Shown piece by piece: positions 46,502 to 58,693 of a stretch of DNA of 64,000 nucleotides (its first letter is position 1; each line of letters opens with the position of its first letter). Source of the stretch: Eretmocerus hayati (taxonomy: Eukaryota; Arthropoda; Insecta; Hymenoptera; Aphelinidae); NCBI GenBank assembly GCA_029851415.1, contig CM056742.1, forward strand, positions 189,825,344-189,889,343, written 5' to 3'. The notes under the pieces are model-generated. The model ran no database searches, was not told the origin of the DNA, and saw only the letters and a list, made by a program, of their open reading frames with translations. The translations under genes and the position numbers were made by a program.

Positions 46502-46899
46502 AAAAATAATTTAAAAAAATAATTTTAAAAATTCGCTTTTATAAACATAATAGCAACGCAAAATGTGAAAATAATCTTGAATCTCCTTTCTGCATCTAGC
46601 ATAGATTGGCTAAGTTTACTGACTTACATGCCCCAAGATGTTCATGATTTTAGGAATAAATATGACAAAGGCGTGGGTTATAAACTTGGTTCATCAACAT
46701 TAGTCTTCATGATGTAACCCACGCTTTTATCATATTTATTCATAAAATCATGAACATCTTGGAGCATGTAAGTCAGTAAACTTAGCCAACATCTATGCTA
46801 GATGCAGAAAGGAGATTCAAGATTATTTTCACATTTTGCGTTGCTATTATGTTCATAAAAGCGAATTTTTAAGATTATTTTTTTTAATTATTTTATTTT
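46502..46899. mobile_element. Hairpin MITE with 180-bp arms
   Basis: The left arm (46502-46681) is the reverse complement of 46714-46899 with only scattered differences. Both arms include AAAATTCGCTTTTAT, AACGCAAAATGTGAAAATAA, TCCTTTCTGCATCTAGCAT and CATGATTTTA. The loop is about 32 bases. Outer ends are A/T runs, so the exact boundaries and any target duplication are obscured. No coding sequence is present. Confidence 0.85.
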
Positions 46900-49692
46900 C
46901 ATATTTTTAGTTCATATCTAGTAATTTAAGATGAATCATAATTCAAAAAATTTAATATCAGGCAAAAGCTTTGGATAATCTTTGAAATTTCTCTGGCTGA
47001 TTATAATGAAGAGATGTATCCATTTCTGCATAAGTATTGGGATAAGAAGGGCTGTAGAGTACAAATGGATTAGTCAGGAGTAGAGCGATCAGCCACGGTT
47101 GATCCCAAATTGTGCCTCTTGTCATGTATAGAAAACCGGTAACTTTGTAATGAATGCCAAGTTATTGGCAAATCAAATTCAGGAGGCTGTATAGCTTATT
47201 GACAACATGAGTACATCTCTATCAATGAGTATTCCACAACAGTTCACAAGTCGGAGATCAATCATGGATAGGGATATCTGTTAATTCCAATCAGTCGAGC
47301 GATGCTTCATGCTTGTAAGAAACTGAATGATCCTTGAGCCCTCTATGGTGATACCACACTAATACTTTGTTATTAGTGTTGCAGAATTGTAAACATCTAC
47401 ACAGAAACCATTGGAGTGGTGGAATTTAGTTGAAAATGACTGCTAAATTTTTGTTATGGATGTGTCAGTGCTAGAAAGCATCCTTAGGAGTGTAAACGAA
47501 CAAGCACTTGGTACGCATGGAACTATTGCAACTGATGTTCACAACAAAAGTGGTCTATTCCGTCACTAATCTGGAGTTCTGAGCAATGGCATACCTAATT
47601 AACATTTAGGAGAGAGATTGATGGCAGTTACTAATCAATTGACACACAGTGTCCCATGAAATACAATTCATCACTCTGTTACTGCTTGATCAAAACTGTG
47701 ACTTGATTTCTCCACCGTATGCAAAACTTGATTGCGTACTAGAAAATTTAGCTCCTCACAGCTATATGACAAAATATAGAACCATCAATCACCTGTCAGT
47801 AATTCTACTGGTCTGAACATTTGTTTCTCATACTCTTCTCAATTGCTTTGACACTGTTCACAAATTCATCTACAAATTGATGAAGATGAGAGTCATCGCA
47901 GGATAGATCCAGAACTGGAACACATTAATGAAATCACTTCATTACACAAAATATCTGCACTGAGCTGCAACCTACAACAGCATCATATCACGCGGTGAAC
48001 AATCGTAGAGGTTATGGGTATGTAATTTTCGCGGCGTGCAGCAACAATAAGCGGGCAGCTCGGCCAGGCCGGCGGGCGAGAGCATTGCTTTTTACCGTAA
48101 TCACTGATGATCATTTATTAGTGTGATTATTATTGTGAGTTGTGACACCTCATAGATTCTTTCTCTACTATACTGTTCTCTACATGCTCTCCCCTCGATC
48201 TGCGCACAAAGCCGCGTTCGCGTTTACACAATGTAAAATCGCGCATCAGAGCATTCAGAGCCTTGACACCAACACAACAATACCAAAGTGTGTCAATGAC
48301 ACGCTCACACGAAGTTCCCCGACAAGAAATCTTGTCTCCGCGCGCCCGAGTTCAATAAAAGCGAATAAAAACTGCATCGACCCCATTGGCTCTGGGATGG
48401 AAAAGGCAATGATTGGAAGGGAATAGTTGCTACTGGATAGGCTCGTTGTTGGTGGAAAGTTCTTCGGTTTCTGATGTAGAGTAAAGTGTCCAATATGGCT
48501 GGTTCGCGAGCATACATTCACAGAGTGGTAAAATTCGATTACCGACTTCCAGCGAGTAATCGAATAAATGTACATCGGAAAGCGATGGTTGCCGGGCTTG
48601 TTGTCCCGAGTCAATACTTCAGGCGCAGGGCTCGAGCTTTAATCCGCTGCAGAGGAAAGGTAGCCGGGGTGAGAGCTGAAGTCCATCGGATACGAGCGGA
48701 TCTGCCTCGAATCTATACTTCATTTGTTGAGATATGCCAAAGACCCACGATGAACGAAGCCTAAGAGTTCAATTTCGATACGAATAATTCGGAACGAAAA
48801 CCTATACTGTGGTTATTATTGAAATGGCATAGGTGGGTAGTGAGTGTAACATGATACCTCAGTGAAATTCTGACCCCCCCCCCCCCACTTAACTTTTTCC
48901 AAAAGTCTAACTTGGCGAGTATGGCCATCCTTCCCTCCCCCCCCCATAACTTTATCTGAGATCCCATATGCCCATATCTTAATCTCCATCGTCTTCGTGT
49001 ATCGAATCGAAGTCGAACGCAAACAGCTGTTGTGTCGAATCGTGTTTGCGGCCGTCTTCGCATCGGTCGTCAAGGACGTTCTCTGGGGTCGTTCACGAAA
49101 TCATTTAGGTATTGTAAGAAAAATGATAAATCGGAGAGTTCACAATCAAGGTCACTGTGATACATAATTAAAACTCTGTAAAAGGCAAAAGAAGACCATT
49201 TCCGTTGAGTTAGGACGTCATGAAAGGTCCTAGTGTAGGCTAAAAATCGTGGACGTAATAGATGGATGGCCCCTGCCGAAAGGGTTAATCGGCGCATAGA
49301 AAAGTGGATCAGCGTGCGCGCTCGTGTAGACCACGCCCACTGCAACTCTATTTTGGGCGCGCAAATTCAAAACTCTACTGGAGACCTCATGTATCGGTAA
49401 TTGTCACACTGGTTTTTGGGTGCATTCGTCACAACGATCAATATCTGAGGACAGTTTTTTTTGGGTTCTAATTGTTTTTATGCTGATCAATAGGACGGTG
49501 TTTTACCCATTGTGACTATAAAAGTATGTGTCGTATTGCGGTAGCTGGTAGTTGCCGTCAAAATTAGAATTATAGTTCACCAAACAAGACACCCATCATC
49601 TCGATACCGATTTGATTTTCATTTCCTAGATCAACAAAAAAACATGATGTCCCGCGCGTGATTCTGCGCGCGGAGAATACGTCCTAGTCAAA
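46900..49692. other. Intergenic stretch, no supported gene
   Basis: The first 1.2 kb is AT-rich and without structure. From 48000 to 49080 composition is CpG-richer, with C runs at about 48872-48889 and 48937-48945. Frames at 48142-48764 overlap on both strands and are not recognised. Confidence 0.45.
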
Positions 49693-49895
49693 GTATGGAT
49701 TTCAATTCTTGAGGGTAATGAGATCAGGGGAAACATGTCGAGTGACTTTTTACCAAAATCTAAACGTCAAACGAATGGAGAGAGATTGCAGAATGTTGAT
49801 TTTAACTCTTGAGAGTCGTGAGATCAAGAAAAGTATGTCGAGTAATTATTTTGCAGAATCTTAACGTGAAACGCATGGATAAGGATTGATAGTAT
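49693..49895 (+). repeat. Two-copy tandem repeat of about 100 bp
   Basis: The two units (about 49693-49797 and 49798-49895) share the series GAT...TTCTTGAG or CTCTTGAG, GTGAGATCAAG or ATGAGATCAGG, ATGTCGAGT and AACG..AAACG.ATGGA. Identity is about 75 percent by eye. The repeat is preceded by a CGCGCG hairpin at about 49655-49673 (CGCGCGTGATTCTGCGCGCG). Confidence 0.6.
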
Positions 49896-50811
49896 TACAA
49901 TTTAATTTTTTCGGCAATTTTGACTCAACTAGAGTTACTGGTCGCCCCGCGTGGTCGACCCTAACAATCGATTGTGTTCGACTTCGAGTGTCGTAACGCG
50001 GCTGAAATCTTGACGCGAAAAAATTGGGAAGGGTCGAAATTAGTGAGCACTATATTTAGGCACGAAACGCTGTCAGAGGCGAAATGACTTGCCAATATCC
50101 TCGTTGAGGACGGAAATAACGGGTTCAGAGGGATTGAGACCCCCCGGAACCCAAAAAAGCATGAAATAAGTAAGTTCGAAAAAATAGAGTGAGGTTAAAA
50201 CGGCCCAACTCAGCGTATATAAGGGTGTGTCCAGAAATGGAGCGCCCGCGCCGCGCCCCGGCGCGTGGCGCCGCTCCCGGCACCGGCGCTGGCGCGCGCT
50301 AGAAATAGTTTGTGTTAAGGGGGTTCGGAAGCTCTACTTTTACCGACCTAGGTAGCCGCATGTGAGCTGTGTCTGGTGACTGATACGTGACTTCATGGTG
50401 TCTATCTGTAGACATCTATCTCAAGCACTCGACAGCCTGACATAAGAAGAGATGAGTTTGTTCAATAGAGATTTGGTGTTATATCTCTATTGTTTGATAT
50501 TCACTCCTGTCACTGGTGGTCACTGATGTCTGTGAATGAACTTCTCTGCTGTTTGTTACACATAGAAGTGTGTATTCCTGACTGCAAAGATTCATGCAGA
50601 GGAATGAAAAAATTCTCTGTATGAATTACTTCTATGTTCTCCTTAGCATTTATATGCAATCACATACATTTTTTATGCATTAGTGGAGATTGACATTTCT
50701 AAATAAATACTGCAGCGTACTCTCCAAAACTCCATTTTGGATGCTGTTTCTACACATCTTTCATATAAATACACTGCAAATGTGCATCTTGGCATGCCTA
50801 GATGTGTATTT

Positions 50812-51180
50812 CACGTCAATATCTTGCATTTTAAATACAACCAAAAATTGGGTGTATTTGCTATGCAGTAATGTAAACAAAACAGATGGCTGAGCCTGGA
50901 CATTTTCAACTTTGAGCGGATGGAAGGAAATATTTCTGGTATCTAATAGAGACCTTAGAAACAATCAATCTTCATTCCTGCTCAATTTGATATTTTAGTT
51001 GAACATCTTGCATTTTTTATGCACCCAAAGAGTGGGTGCATTTATTATGCAGTGATATAAACAAACAGATGGCTGAACCAGGACATTCGATTGTGAGCGG
51101 AGGAAAGGCAAATATTTCTGGTATCCAATAAAGACCTCAAAACCAATCAATCTTCATTCCTGCTCAACTTGGTAATGAAC
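50812..51180 (+). repeat. Tandem duplication of about 185 bp inside the inner element
   Basis: Units at about 50812-50993 and 50998-51178 share ATCTTGCATTTT, GGGTG(C/T)ATTT, ATGCAGT, ACAGATGGCTGA, AAATATTTCTGGTAT and CAATCAATCTTCATTCCTGC. Identity is roughly 80 percent by eye. The first unit overlaps the end of a 67-codon open frame that is not preserved in the second. Confidence 0.75.
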
Positions 51181-51403
51181 TGCATCAAAACCCATACTTG
51201 ATCTAAAAAATTCCACCAAAATTAACCTATAGAAAGATCAAGTTATCAGTTATTCTTTAGTAATTCATATTTTCTCCTAATAGAATAATTTTCATGAAAG
51301 TTACAACTTCTATCTAATTCACAAATTTAGAAATGATTTGACACCTAGAGAATGCCATAATCTAGAATGCGCTGGTATAGAAAAAGCAGTTGAGCTTCGA
51401 ATA

Positions 51404-51610
51404 TGAAATTGGGTTGCTTCCATCGATGGAGCATGTCATCATCAATAGATCAATATCTGAAAGTATAAAATAGTTAATATTCAGGAATGTGATTCAGTCC
51501 ACATCATTTTACTGAAGTGAATCTTGCATCATTTTGGAACTCGATTATTTTTAGAATCTGAAACATGTAAATTCTTAAATATGATGATTTTCTCCCTCGA
51601 AGACCTCAAA
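51404..51610 (+). pseudogene. Trace of a PIF/Harbinger-type transposase
   Basis: In a single frame, interrupted by several stops, three conserved blocks of the DDE_4 family appear in the right order. SIDGA (51422) corresponds to the first catalytic Asp block IDGT. VNIQECDS (51473-51496) corresponds to the NVQ-x-x-CD block. HHFGTRLFLESE (51527-51562) corresponds to the HDSRIF-S block. Spacing is shorter than usual by some 10 residues between the first two blocks. All three sharing one phase is the strongest argument. This would be the remains of the enzyme that mobilised such elements, now dead. Confidence 0.4.
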
Positions 51611-52948
51611 ATGTAGATAAGAGATGTGGTACTTACCCAATCTGAACACTTACAGAGTTGTATGATCCCTCAATACGGTTAGTGTTAGGGAAAATGGAGA
51701 GAAACAGGTTGTTTCATTCCACGGAAGAACCCATGCTGGAAGCTAAGAATCGACATGAGTGATTGAGTTCTGCTTGCACCTGGAAGCAGAAATTTGCTTG
51801 AGGTTTCTATAACAAATTTCTGTACGTGCTAGGGTAAAGGTATGATTGAGGCTCAATATGATCCATAAAAGCTCAAAGAATCTAGTTTTGCCACTTGTGT
51901 AGTACATAACCTGATGACCAAGTTTTGAAATTATTTCTAAGCAATAACAGAAAACCATGAAGCTTCATACATTATTATGAAATTCAGAAAATTCTCACTA
52001 TTTGTAGGTAGTTTAGAGTATAAATTGATGGGCTAACTCACCATACTGAGTCTACATACAGAATGTCGTCAACTGCCCAATCAAACAACCATGCCGTATG
52101 GACCTTCAAATCTTCCTAGGACAGCAAAAGACTGCTCAAAATATTGCTAAGAGCCTCCAGTAATATGCTATACAGTGCAGATGGTTCCCCAGAAGCTCTG
52201 GGTGAGTTTCGAGCCATAACGTAGAGCTTTGCTTCAAATGACGAGGTCCTGGGAATGACACAAAATCAAGAAAATGCCTCTATTGACAACTGAAACCTTT
52301 CATACTAGTAAAATCACAATTTTTACAATCTTTTAAATATAAAAAATTCTAGGTTAGGCCTTATCTATGAGAAAAATCTTCAAAATCAGATGAGTTGACA
52401 TCTAGCCCCATTGAAAGGCATTGCAAAAACAGCTGACTTATAACCTTCCGGATGAGAAAAGTACACGACATAGCTAGTCGATTTTGGGCACAATAGATTC
52501 ATGATGAATTTGAGCACCACCGACGTGCACTATTTACTGGGAAGATGTGTGATTTAAAAAGATACTCACGTCAAAAAAAACGTCACGGCGTCCATGCGAG
52601 CAGTCGACGCCGACCGGGCGTTGCTGGATAGGAGATGGAAAACGCCGACGCCGCGATGTAGCCAGGGTTGGCCTAGTCTCGTACTTGCACTAAATATAAT
52701 AACCGACACTGGAGTATTAGCACACACTCGATGGAAACCATCTCATCACCCGCGAGAGCACCGGGAAGCCCTAAAACATCCACACGGTGTCAGCTGACGC
52801 GGCGGATCCAAGGCGGACGGGCGGACCCGTATCGACTCCGGACCAGCTCACACGCGTTTGTTGACATTTGGAGGAATCATACGCTATTGGTAGTTATTTT
52901 GCTTTTTGATTTTTTATAATTTTTATAGGCCGAATTAGAGAAAAAAGG

Positions 52949-53156
52949 CACTGTCATCGTAATTCTGTGGATCAGATCTACCTCCTGAAACAATTTTCAG
53001 GACGATCCGTCTCGATTTGAAGGAGAATTCAACATCCGGAGAACGGCAGTCACTATTTTGGAAACTGCGGATGTAGAATTCTCCTTCAAATCAAGATGAA
53101 TCACCCTGAAAATTGTTCCAGGGCGTAGGTATGATCCACAGAAATACGATGACAAT
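52949..53156. repeat. Foldback hairpin near the right end of the inner element
   Basis: The arms at about 52949-53030 and 53075-53156 are inverted copies sharing CTGTGGATCA, CCTGAAA(A)CAATTTTCAGG-like and GATTTGAAGGAGAATTC words. The loop itself contains a shorter pair (CATCCG/CGGATG). It ends about 60 bases before the right terminal repeat. Confidence 0.75.
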
Positions 53157-53429
53157 CGTGGTTTCTCAAGATATTGCGTAATTCACGAGGAATAAAATTT
53201 TTCTGGCGAAAGTCAAGGTCGGTAAAGGTAGAGCTTCCGAACCCCCTTAATTCATAGACACTCACGTTGAATCCTCTTTCCGGAGTTATACTTAGTGATC
53301 GAGGTGGCTAAACTCCGGTTCTATACTTCGGATATATAGTCAATAACGTGGAGAATTTTTGTGCCTGCTCAGAGCGCGGCGCGAGCGCTTCATTTCTGGA
53401 CACACCCTAAGGCACGGCGGCCTTGCGCG

Positions 53430-53456
53430 CGCTCTCTCTCTCTCTCTCTTTCTTTC
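53430..53456 (+). repeat. (CT)n microsatellite
   Basis: A run of about ten CT dinucleotides followed by TTTCTTTC, immediately outside the outer TIR element. Confidence 0.85.
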
Positions 53457-56400
53457 ATGTGCTTCTCTTCCATACTCGCCAGCAAGGCGCTGCCGCGCCT
53501 TTTAATACCTATGGTAAGGCAAATGTGCGGAAGCACATCATCAGCGTGTGGCATAAGTGGAATAAATCTAACACGTGCGTGAGGCGCCGCATGGATATCA
53601 AACTGATGCTCTTTGAGTTGGTCCAGTCTGGAGCGTAACACTCGATTCATTCCTCCTGTCTGGACATTTCACTTTGATTCTTGCTCAATCCCGCAGGGCT
53701 TTGGATGAAAATCCTCGTGCTTCTTTCACGTGCACGGGTTTCTGCATTCTAAAACGCATAATTCCGCCTTTCATCCGCACTTACGAATCGAGCGAGCAAT
53801 GGCTCAGCTTTTTGGAATTTAAGTTCTCGAGAATGCAAGCATTTCGCAAATCGGAAATCCGGATGGAATCCCCTACTCGTTAACGGGAGCTCTGTTAAAG
53901 TAGAAAATGTGAGTTCGTTCTCGGTTTCTGGAATCCGACGATGTTGTAAAGAGCGCCGCACCTCAAAACAGGGCATTTTTGGTATTTAGCAGATATTTTG
54001 TGCCCAATTCCAAATACCAAAAACTCGCATTAATTTCCCACTCCAACCACGATGCACCGTGGAGAGCGGATATGGTTTTAGATTCTGACGTGGGATGCTT
54101 GGGTTCGAGTCCCGAATCATACTACTTAAAATATTGGTTTGGTTCGTGACCATGAGATCAGAGAGCAGGAATGATGACAAGTTGTGCATCACGAATGTCA
54201 GCTGACAGATCGTCATTCCCATTGTGAACTTTGTTGCATTTTGAAAGGACACTCTCGGTTTGCAGTTTGCGGCAGAAACAGTGCAGATTCTAATTGTGAA
54301 ATTGATACGTAGAAGGTCGTTAACTACAATTGAATTTCCCATCGCCTCTCATGGAAACCCGCGTCACTATACGGTATCGGTATATTTAGCTCAATCAATT
54401 GAGTATACAAGATCTCGTACCTATGCAAGATCCTCTTGGATTATAGAAGAATAACAATCATATAAAAATAACCAAAAAGTAAAATTACGTTAGAGTCCAA
54501 GAATTTCGTCGACTACGAACCAAGGACACTTTCTTGATATAACCTCAAAACACCTGAATCTCGCAAGAATACAGATATATCTGCTGCTGCGATTCAGATA
54601 GACATTGCAGCTACTTCTTGTCATCACAGAAGAGAGCAAGCTCGATATTTCAATCTGATTCGGAGCTATCGTAGCCAGATCAAATTCTTCCTCGTGTCGA
54701 ACTGGCTCAACAAGCCGAGGCTTCCAGAATCTAACCGAGGCACAATGAGCAGCAAAGTTGACTCGCATCAGCAGCTTAGACTAGCTTTTTCGAATCATCT
54801 TCTACCGATGCTATGTCACCCAAACTCTTTGATTTCCCGACCATGGCACAAAGATAACACGCGGCCCAATAATTACCTCTCGCATTAATTATCGGCTGTC
54901 AGCCACCGCTGCAGATCAGAAGTCGCGCAGCTGCGGGAGCAAGTCTCTGCAATCGAGGCTTTTGTCCTTTGAGATTGGGAAGCGCTGCGCATCGTGGCAC
55001 CGCAACGAGCCCCGACCCAGATAAGACAGAGCTCCCTTTGAGGAGTGCACCGCACTTTGCAACGTTATCTGTGCCCCCTTCATCACACTTCAAACTAGTC
55101 CTCCTTCCGACGCATCAACCGACCCGGTGGCATCAATGCGCCCACGAGCATCTAATCCCGTCGGCGCTTTTGCCGACACGCGAAGCAACGTCAGCGAGCC
55201 TTGCTTTTGACGCGTAGATTTTCGCCCCAAGGCATAGCAAACGTCGTTCTCTCGTGCATCTCTCCGTTTATCGTGGATTTGAGCATCAACGAGGTGCTCC
55301 CCCCTCCCCCTTCCTGACTCCCCACGATTTGGCGATCATCGGTTGGGTGGCATTAAAATATGAGCCCAGCTTGGTGATGGATTACCCTACTATGGGGGAT
55401 CAGCGTGTCTCGACATTTGTATCGCACATCTCTGCAGGATATTATTCTATCCAATCTCATCAATCAGAATTTTGTTGGGATATAGAATTGGAATGCGTAC
55501 AAACTCAATCACCTGAATTAGTGAGGATCAATTAGTAAGACAGGATCTGTCTTGTTTAATTTTCCATACAAACGTACAACTATTCATAAAAGTCCAAACC
55601 AGGTTAGTAACTCCGATGCGAATGATTGAACTTGTTGTCAGTTAATCTGATCAAACATCGCATAGAATCGCAACACGACTCCAAATCCACGGAAAATCTG
55701 TGCCAAAGCAGGGTTATTCGTTCGTATTGGAATAGTTCCAAGGTTGTTCGCCCTTTCGAGCAAGTTTCAACCGCAACCAGATTCGAGAAACATCGCGAGA
55801 GTTTCCAGTCGGAAAATTTCCTTGTAGCTCTGAGTGATCCCACGAACAGAGTCGTGTCAAAGAGATTGAGGTGAGATGAGCGAATGAGAGCAAGGCGGAG
55901 AGGGCGATAGGGAGGCAAATGGATAGAACTATGAGTGGAGGTTCTCAAAGAATTCTGGCTGAGCTGACAGGGCAGGAAATTTGATGGATTGCTCGCGAAG
56001 AGCTTTCAGCTGCCGACAGAGCTTCAATCGTAATTTTGAACTGCAAGAATGTGTAAACTCAGATTACTGGGTACAGTTTTTTATACACACAAGGTATAGC
56101 CGATGAGATAAACGGTTGAGTTCGCCAAGATTCCAGTAAAGAATTAGATAGTGATTGAAGGTCTCATGGTGTATATTGAGCATTCATTTCTTCCCTGAGC
56201 ATAGGTTCGGTCATGGATACTCTGCATTGTACAACTGAGGTTGTGCTGGTAAAAGCTCAGTTCTATTCTCCATATAAGCATGGGATTACGAGAGCGCATC
56301 ATAATTATCCAGCTGTTCATACCCTTCATAACCCGATAATTAACACGTTCGCTGCTGCGGGCCCACTCGTGTGCTCCGCGTGTCTTTCCCCCCAGTACTC

Positions 56401-57905
56401 AGCATTTTCTCCTTATGGGGAATAATATTGGGCGGGGCCTACCGGTGGACCTCGCCGTGCCTGGGGGGAGATCATCGATTTCAGCCTCCGCAGTGAACGT
56501 CTTAATATTTCGGTACCCTCAGCGTTCTATATCTCATTCTAGATCCTGTTCAAGTATTTTGTATGATGAGTGAGGTCTACTCACTATCTATGAGCTTCCA
56601 CAGTATTTCAAAAACATCATGCAGCCGAATTTTCAAATTGTCAAAAACGATTAGACCCTTACAAGCCCTATTCTACGTGTCATGAAATTTTCATCAGGCT
56701 TGATTTGGTGTTTTCTGTCGATGTGAATTAGATTCCCTTGACGAAAACTACACCCTCAAGATATGCCCAGAATAAATCCCCACAATTGAATTAAACCTCA
56801 GCGCGACGCTCTAACACATTGATGGTCCAAAAAGCAATGTTCTTGGGTATTTTACGAAATTCCACGTGCATTACGCCTCATTCGAGCCTCCGAAGAGATG
56901 AATGAACTGACAAAGAGAGTATTCATGCATCTTGAGATGGTGTGGGTTCTTGAGGTTAATGAGATAAAAAATTTGTTTGCACTGGACTCGTCGGTGTACC
57001 TCTGACACGGTCAAAGTCCAGAATCTGTGATGCCAAAAGACAGAAGAGATCATTTCTCACTTCAATTATCAGTTTTACAGCGGAGAACCTGTGTCAGTTT
57101 CAATGTCTTATATCTGGTATTTCGCCATCGATCGAATAATCCATCGGAACAAATACCGTCGATCTTACGAGTGAACGTATAAATTCATAACGGAGAGTGA
57201 AACAATATTGCCTCTTGGAAAGTTTAACAAAAGACAAGTCCGAGAATTGAATCTGAAAATGTGGATGCAGCTTCTACGTAGACATTCTTCTCAGTAATAG
57301 AGCTACAAGATAATAGTACCCATCACATGCCACGTTATTGAACTTTTTGAAAGGGACGACCGGACAAGGAAGAATCGTTTTCCTGCATCAGATGCGTACG
57401 AAGACGGGCAATGGAGAGGACATTGAGAGGGATTGTCGGACGAGTGTAAGTGACAGAGATTGCAGTTGAGCCAAGAACCCTCTTAAAATTTCTTATGACA
57501 TCTCGTCCGCCCAAGAATATTTCGTGACCTTAGGGAGAATCTCTTGAAGGCTGTTGAGATCGACATTTATGGACAGTAAAGTATTTCACCCAACAATTCT
57601 GCACGTATCCCATGATTCTGAGGGAACTGCAAATATTGAAAATTTCCTCTATGATTCGTGGCTTGGTTCTATACAAAGGAATAATTAGAACGCATAGGAT
57701 TTTACCAAACCTCATCACCCGATTCTTCAGTTGAACATACAATGAATGATCAGGATCATCTTCGAAAAATTCCATCAACTACTCGAGAAACTTGAAACTC
57801 TCGTTGGAGCTAAGGGTACCTCAGCTCCAATCTTCGAGAAGCAAGAAGATGTCATGTCTCTCGATTTTGAATTCCACCACTCTTTACTTACATCACTTTG
57901 ATGTA
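53457..57905. other. Long stretch without a firm gene
   Basis: Apart from the tRNA-like B box near 54102, I find no repeat pair or domain. CpG-rich composition at 54890-55330 produces overlapping frames on both strands. Frames at 55254-55535, 55604-55948 and 57530-57778 are unrecognised. Confidence 0.45.
54040..54120 (+). repeat. tRNA-like fragment with a perfect B box
   Basis: GGTTCGAGTCC at 54102-54112 is a perfect RNA polymerase III B box in a context (CTTGGGTTCGAGTCCCGAAT) typical of a tRNA T arm. Upstream, TGGAGAGCGGATATGG is only a poor A-box candidate, and no acceptor stem closes. It may be a degraded SINE head or tRNA pseudogene. Confidence 0.35.
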
Positions 57906-58286
57906 TCAAATTGATTGGTTCAAGGAGTGTGCATGATCGTAGCAAACGAGAGTGTTCTCTAAATCCAAAAGTTCTGTGATTCTACAATGAAAAATGTTAT
58001 ACAGTTTGACTTTATGATAGAATGAGTGGAATGAGTACTTGCATGCAAATGACACGGGCCCAAAGAGATATTCTTCTGCGGCTTTCTCGATAAATGAGTT
58101 CAGTAAATACAAGTGGCATTTACTTTCATCTTTCTCGTATTCTCCAAGTCTCGAGGCGATTTTGCAAGTTCGCCAATGCTCTACAAAGGTCTGTATGTCT
58201 GTGGAAGAAAGCAAATCTCTTTTGAGCAATCCTTGAATACCTTTGATGTCTCTCTTCAGAGGTCTTAGTCTTTTTCCATCGTACAA
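57906..58286 (-). CDS. Hypothetical ORF or exon, 126 aa, unrecognised
   Basis: On the minus strand an open frame of 126 codons has a fairly protein-like composition with Cys, Trp and amphipathic stretches (TFVEHWRTCKIASRLGEYEK, SFHSFYHKVKLYNIF). The frame continues a little upstream of its first Met. There is no domain I recognise, no signal peptide and no visible membrane segment. It lies next to the duplicated segment at 58441 but on the other strand. It could be an exon or a chance frame. Confidence 0.2.
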   Translation of the reverse strand: MYDGKRLRPLKRDIKGIQGLLKRDLLSSTDIQTFVEHWRTCKIASRLGEYEKDESKCHLYLLNSFIEKAAEEYLFGPVSFACKYSFHSFYHKVKLYNIFHCRITELLDLENTLVCYDHAHSLNQSI

Positions 58287-58440
58287 TATGAGAGAAGGAT
58301 TTCGTGAGCTTTATGAAGTTGGTCTTCTTTATTTTCGTTAACTCATTCATTTTAGCGTAGAAGCTCGCAGTGTAGGAAATAATTACAATTTGATGGACGA
58401 TCTCTTCAGTTGACCGTCAAATTGCCTAGATTAAACGTGA

Positions 58441-58693
58441 AGCAAATTTTATGGAATCAAATTTGATCGGTCTTTGCGAGTTAAAGTCGGCTAATTTCAC
58501 TGAACTTTTTTTGGCATCAGTCGAGAATGGATTTGGCTCCACTTTCAATCAACGCGCCTTGAGAGCTTCGTATGATTGCGAGGATGCATCTAAAGGATTT
58601 TGTTGGGATAAATTAAAAAGATTAGATGAGGAACTTGATGACATATTCTCATTCTGCGCTGATATTATGCGTGTTTTGCCCTTTTTTCATTGA
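58441..58693 (+). CDS. Duplicated coding-like segment, copy 1 (open)
   Basis: The frame opens at ATG 58451 and stops at 58693 (80 codons). It is the better preserved of two copies; the other is at 59925-60130. Aligned in the same frame the two share LIGL, ANF, LFLAS, EN, RASY, CEDASK and a lysine/glutamate-rich end. The plus-strand frame is the one that stays most similar, which favours real coding ancestry. The family is unknown to me. It could be an exon of a gene family or of an undescribed element. Confidence 0.35.

Larger units (their letters stand above)
50319..53246. mobile_element. Inner TIR element flanked by TTAA
   Basis: Inverted ends start GGGGGTTCGGAAGCTCTAC and match for 30 of 31 bases. 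TTAA lies on both sides (50315-50318 and 53247-53250). TTAA would suggest a piggyBac-type duplication, but a GGGGG terminus is unusual for that family. A TA or TWA duplication with a one-base offset is also possible. The interior contains a decayed PIF/Harbinger-like transposase trace (51404-51610), a 190-bp tandem duplication and a short hairpin near the right end. The element is inserted in the outer element at 50223-53407. Confidence 0.75.
50223..53407. mobile_element. Outer TIR element, PIF/Harbinger-like ends, split by an inner element
   Basis: The ends are inverted: GGGTGTGTCCAGAAATGGAG at the left and GGGTGTGTCCAGAAATGAAG read inward from the right. They stay similar for about 35 bases into a GCGCCGCGC-rich segment. 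The 3-bp direct repeat TAA flanks both sides (50220-50222 and 53408-53410). A G-rich start and TWA duplication are typical of PIF/Harbinger elements and Tourist-like MITEs. Without the inner insertion (50319-53246) the outer element is only about 250 bp, so it was probably a MITE. Confidence 0.75.

Noticed and set aside
50223..53407. Whole 3.2 kb read as one autonomous Harbinger element
   Set aside because: A second, complete set of inverted ends with its own flanking TTAA lies just inside, which shows two nested insertions.
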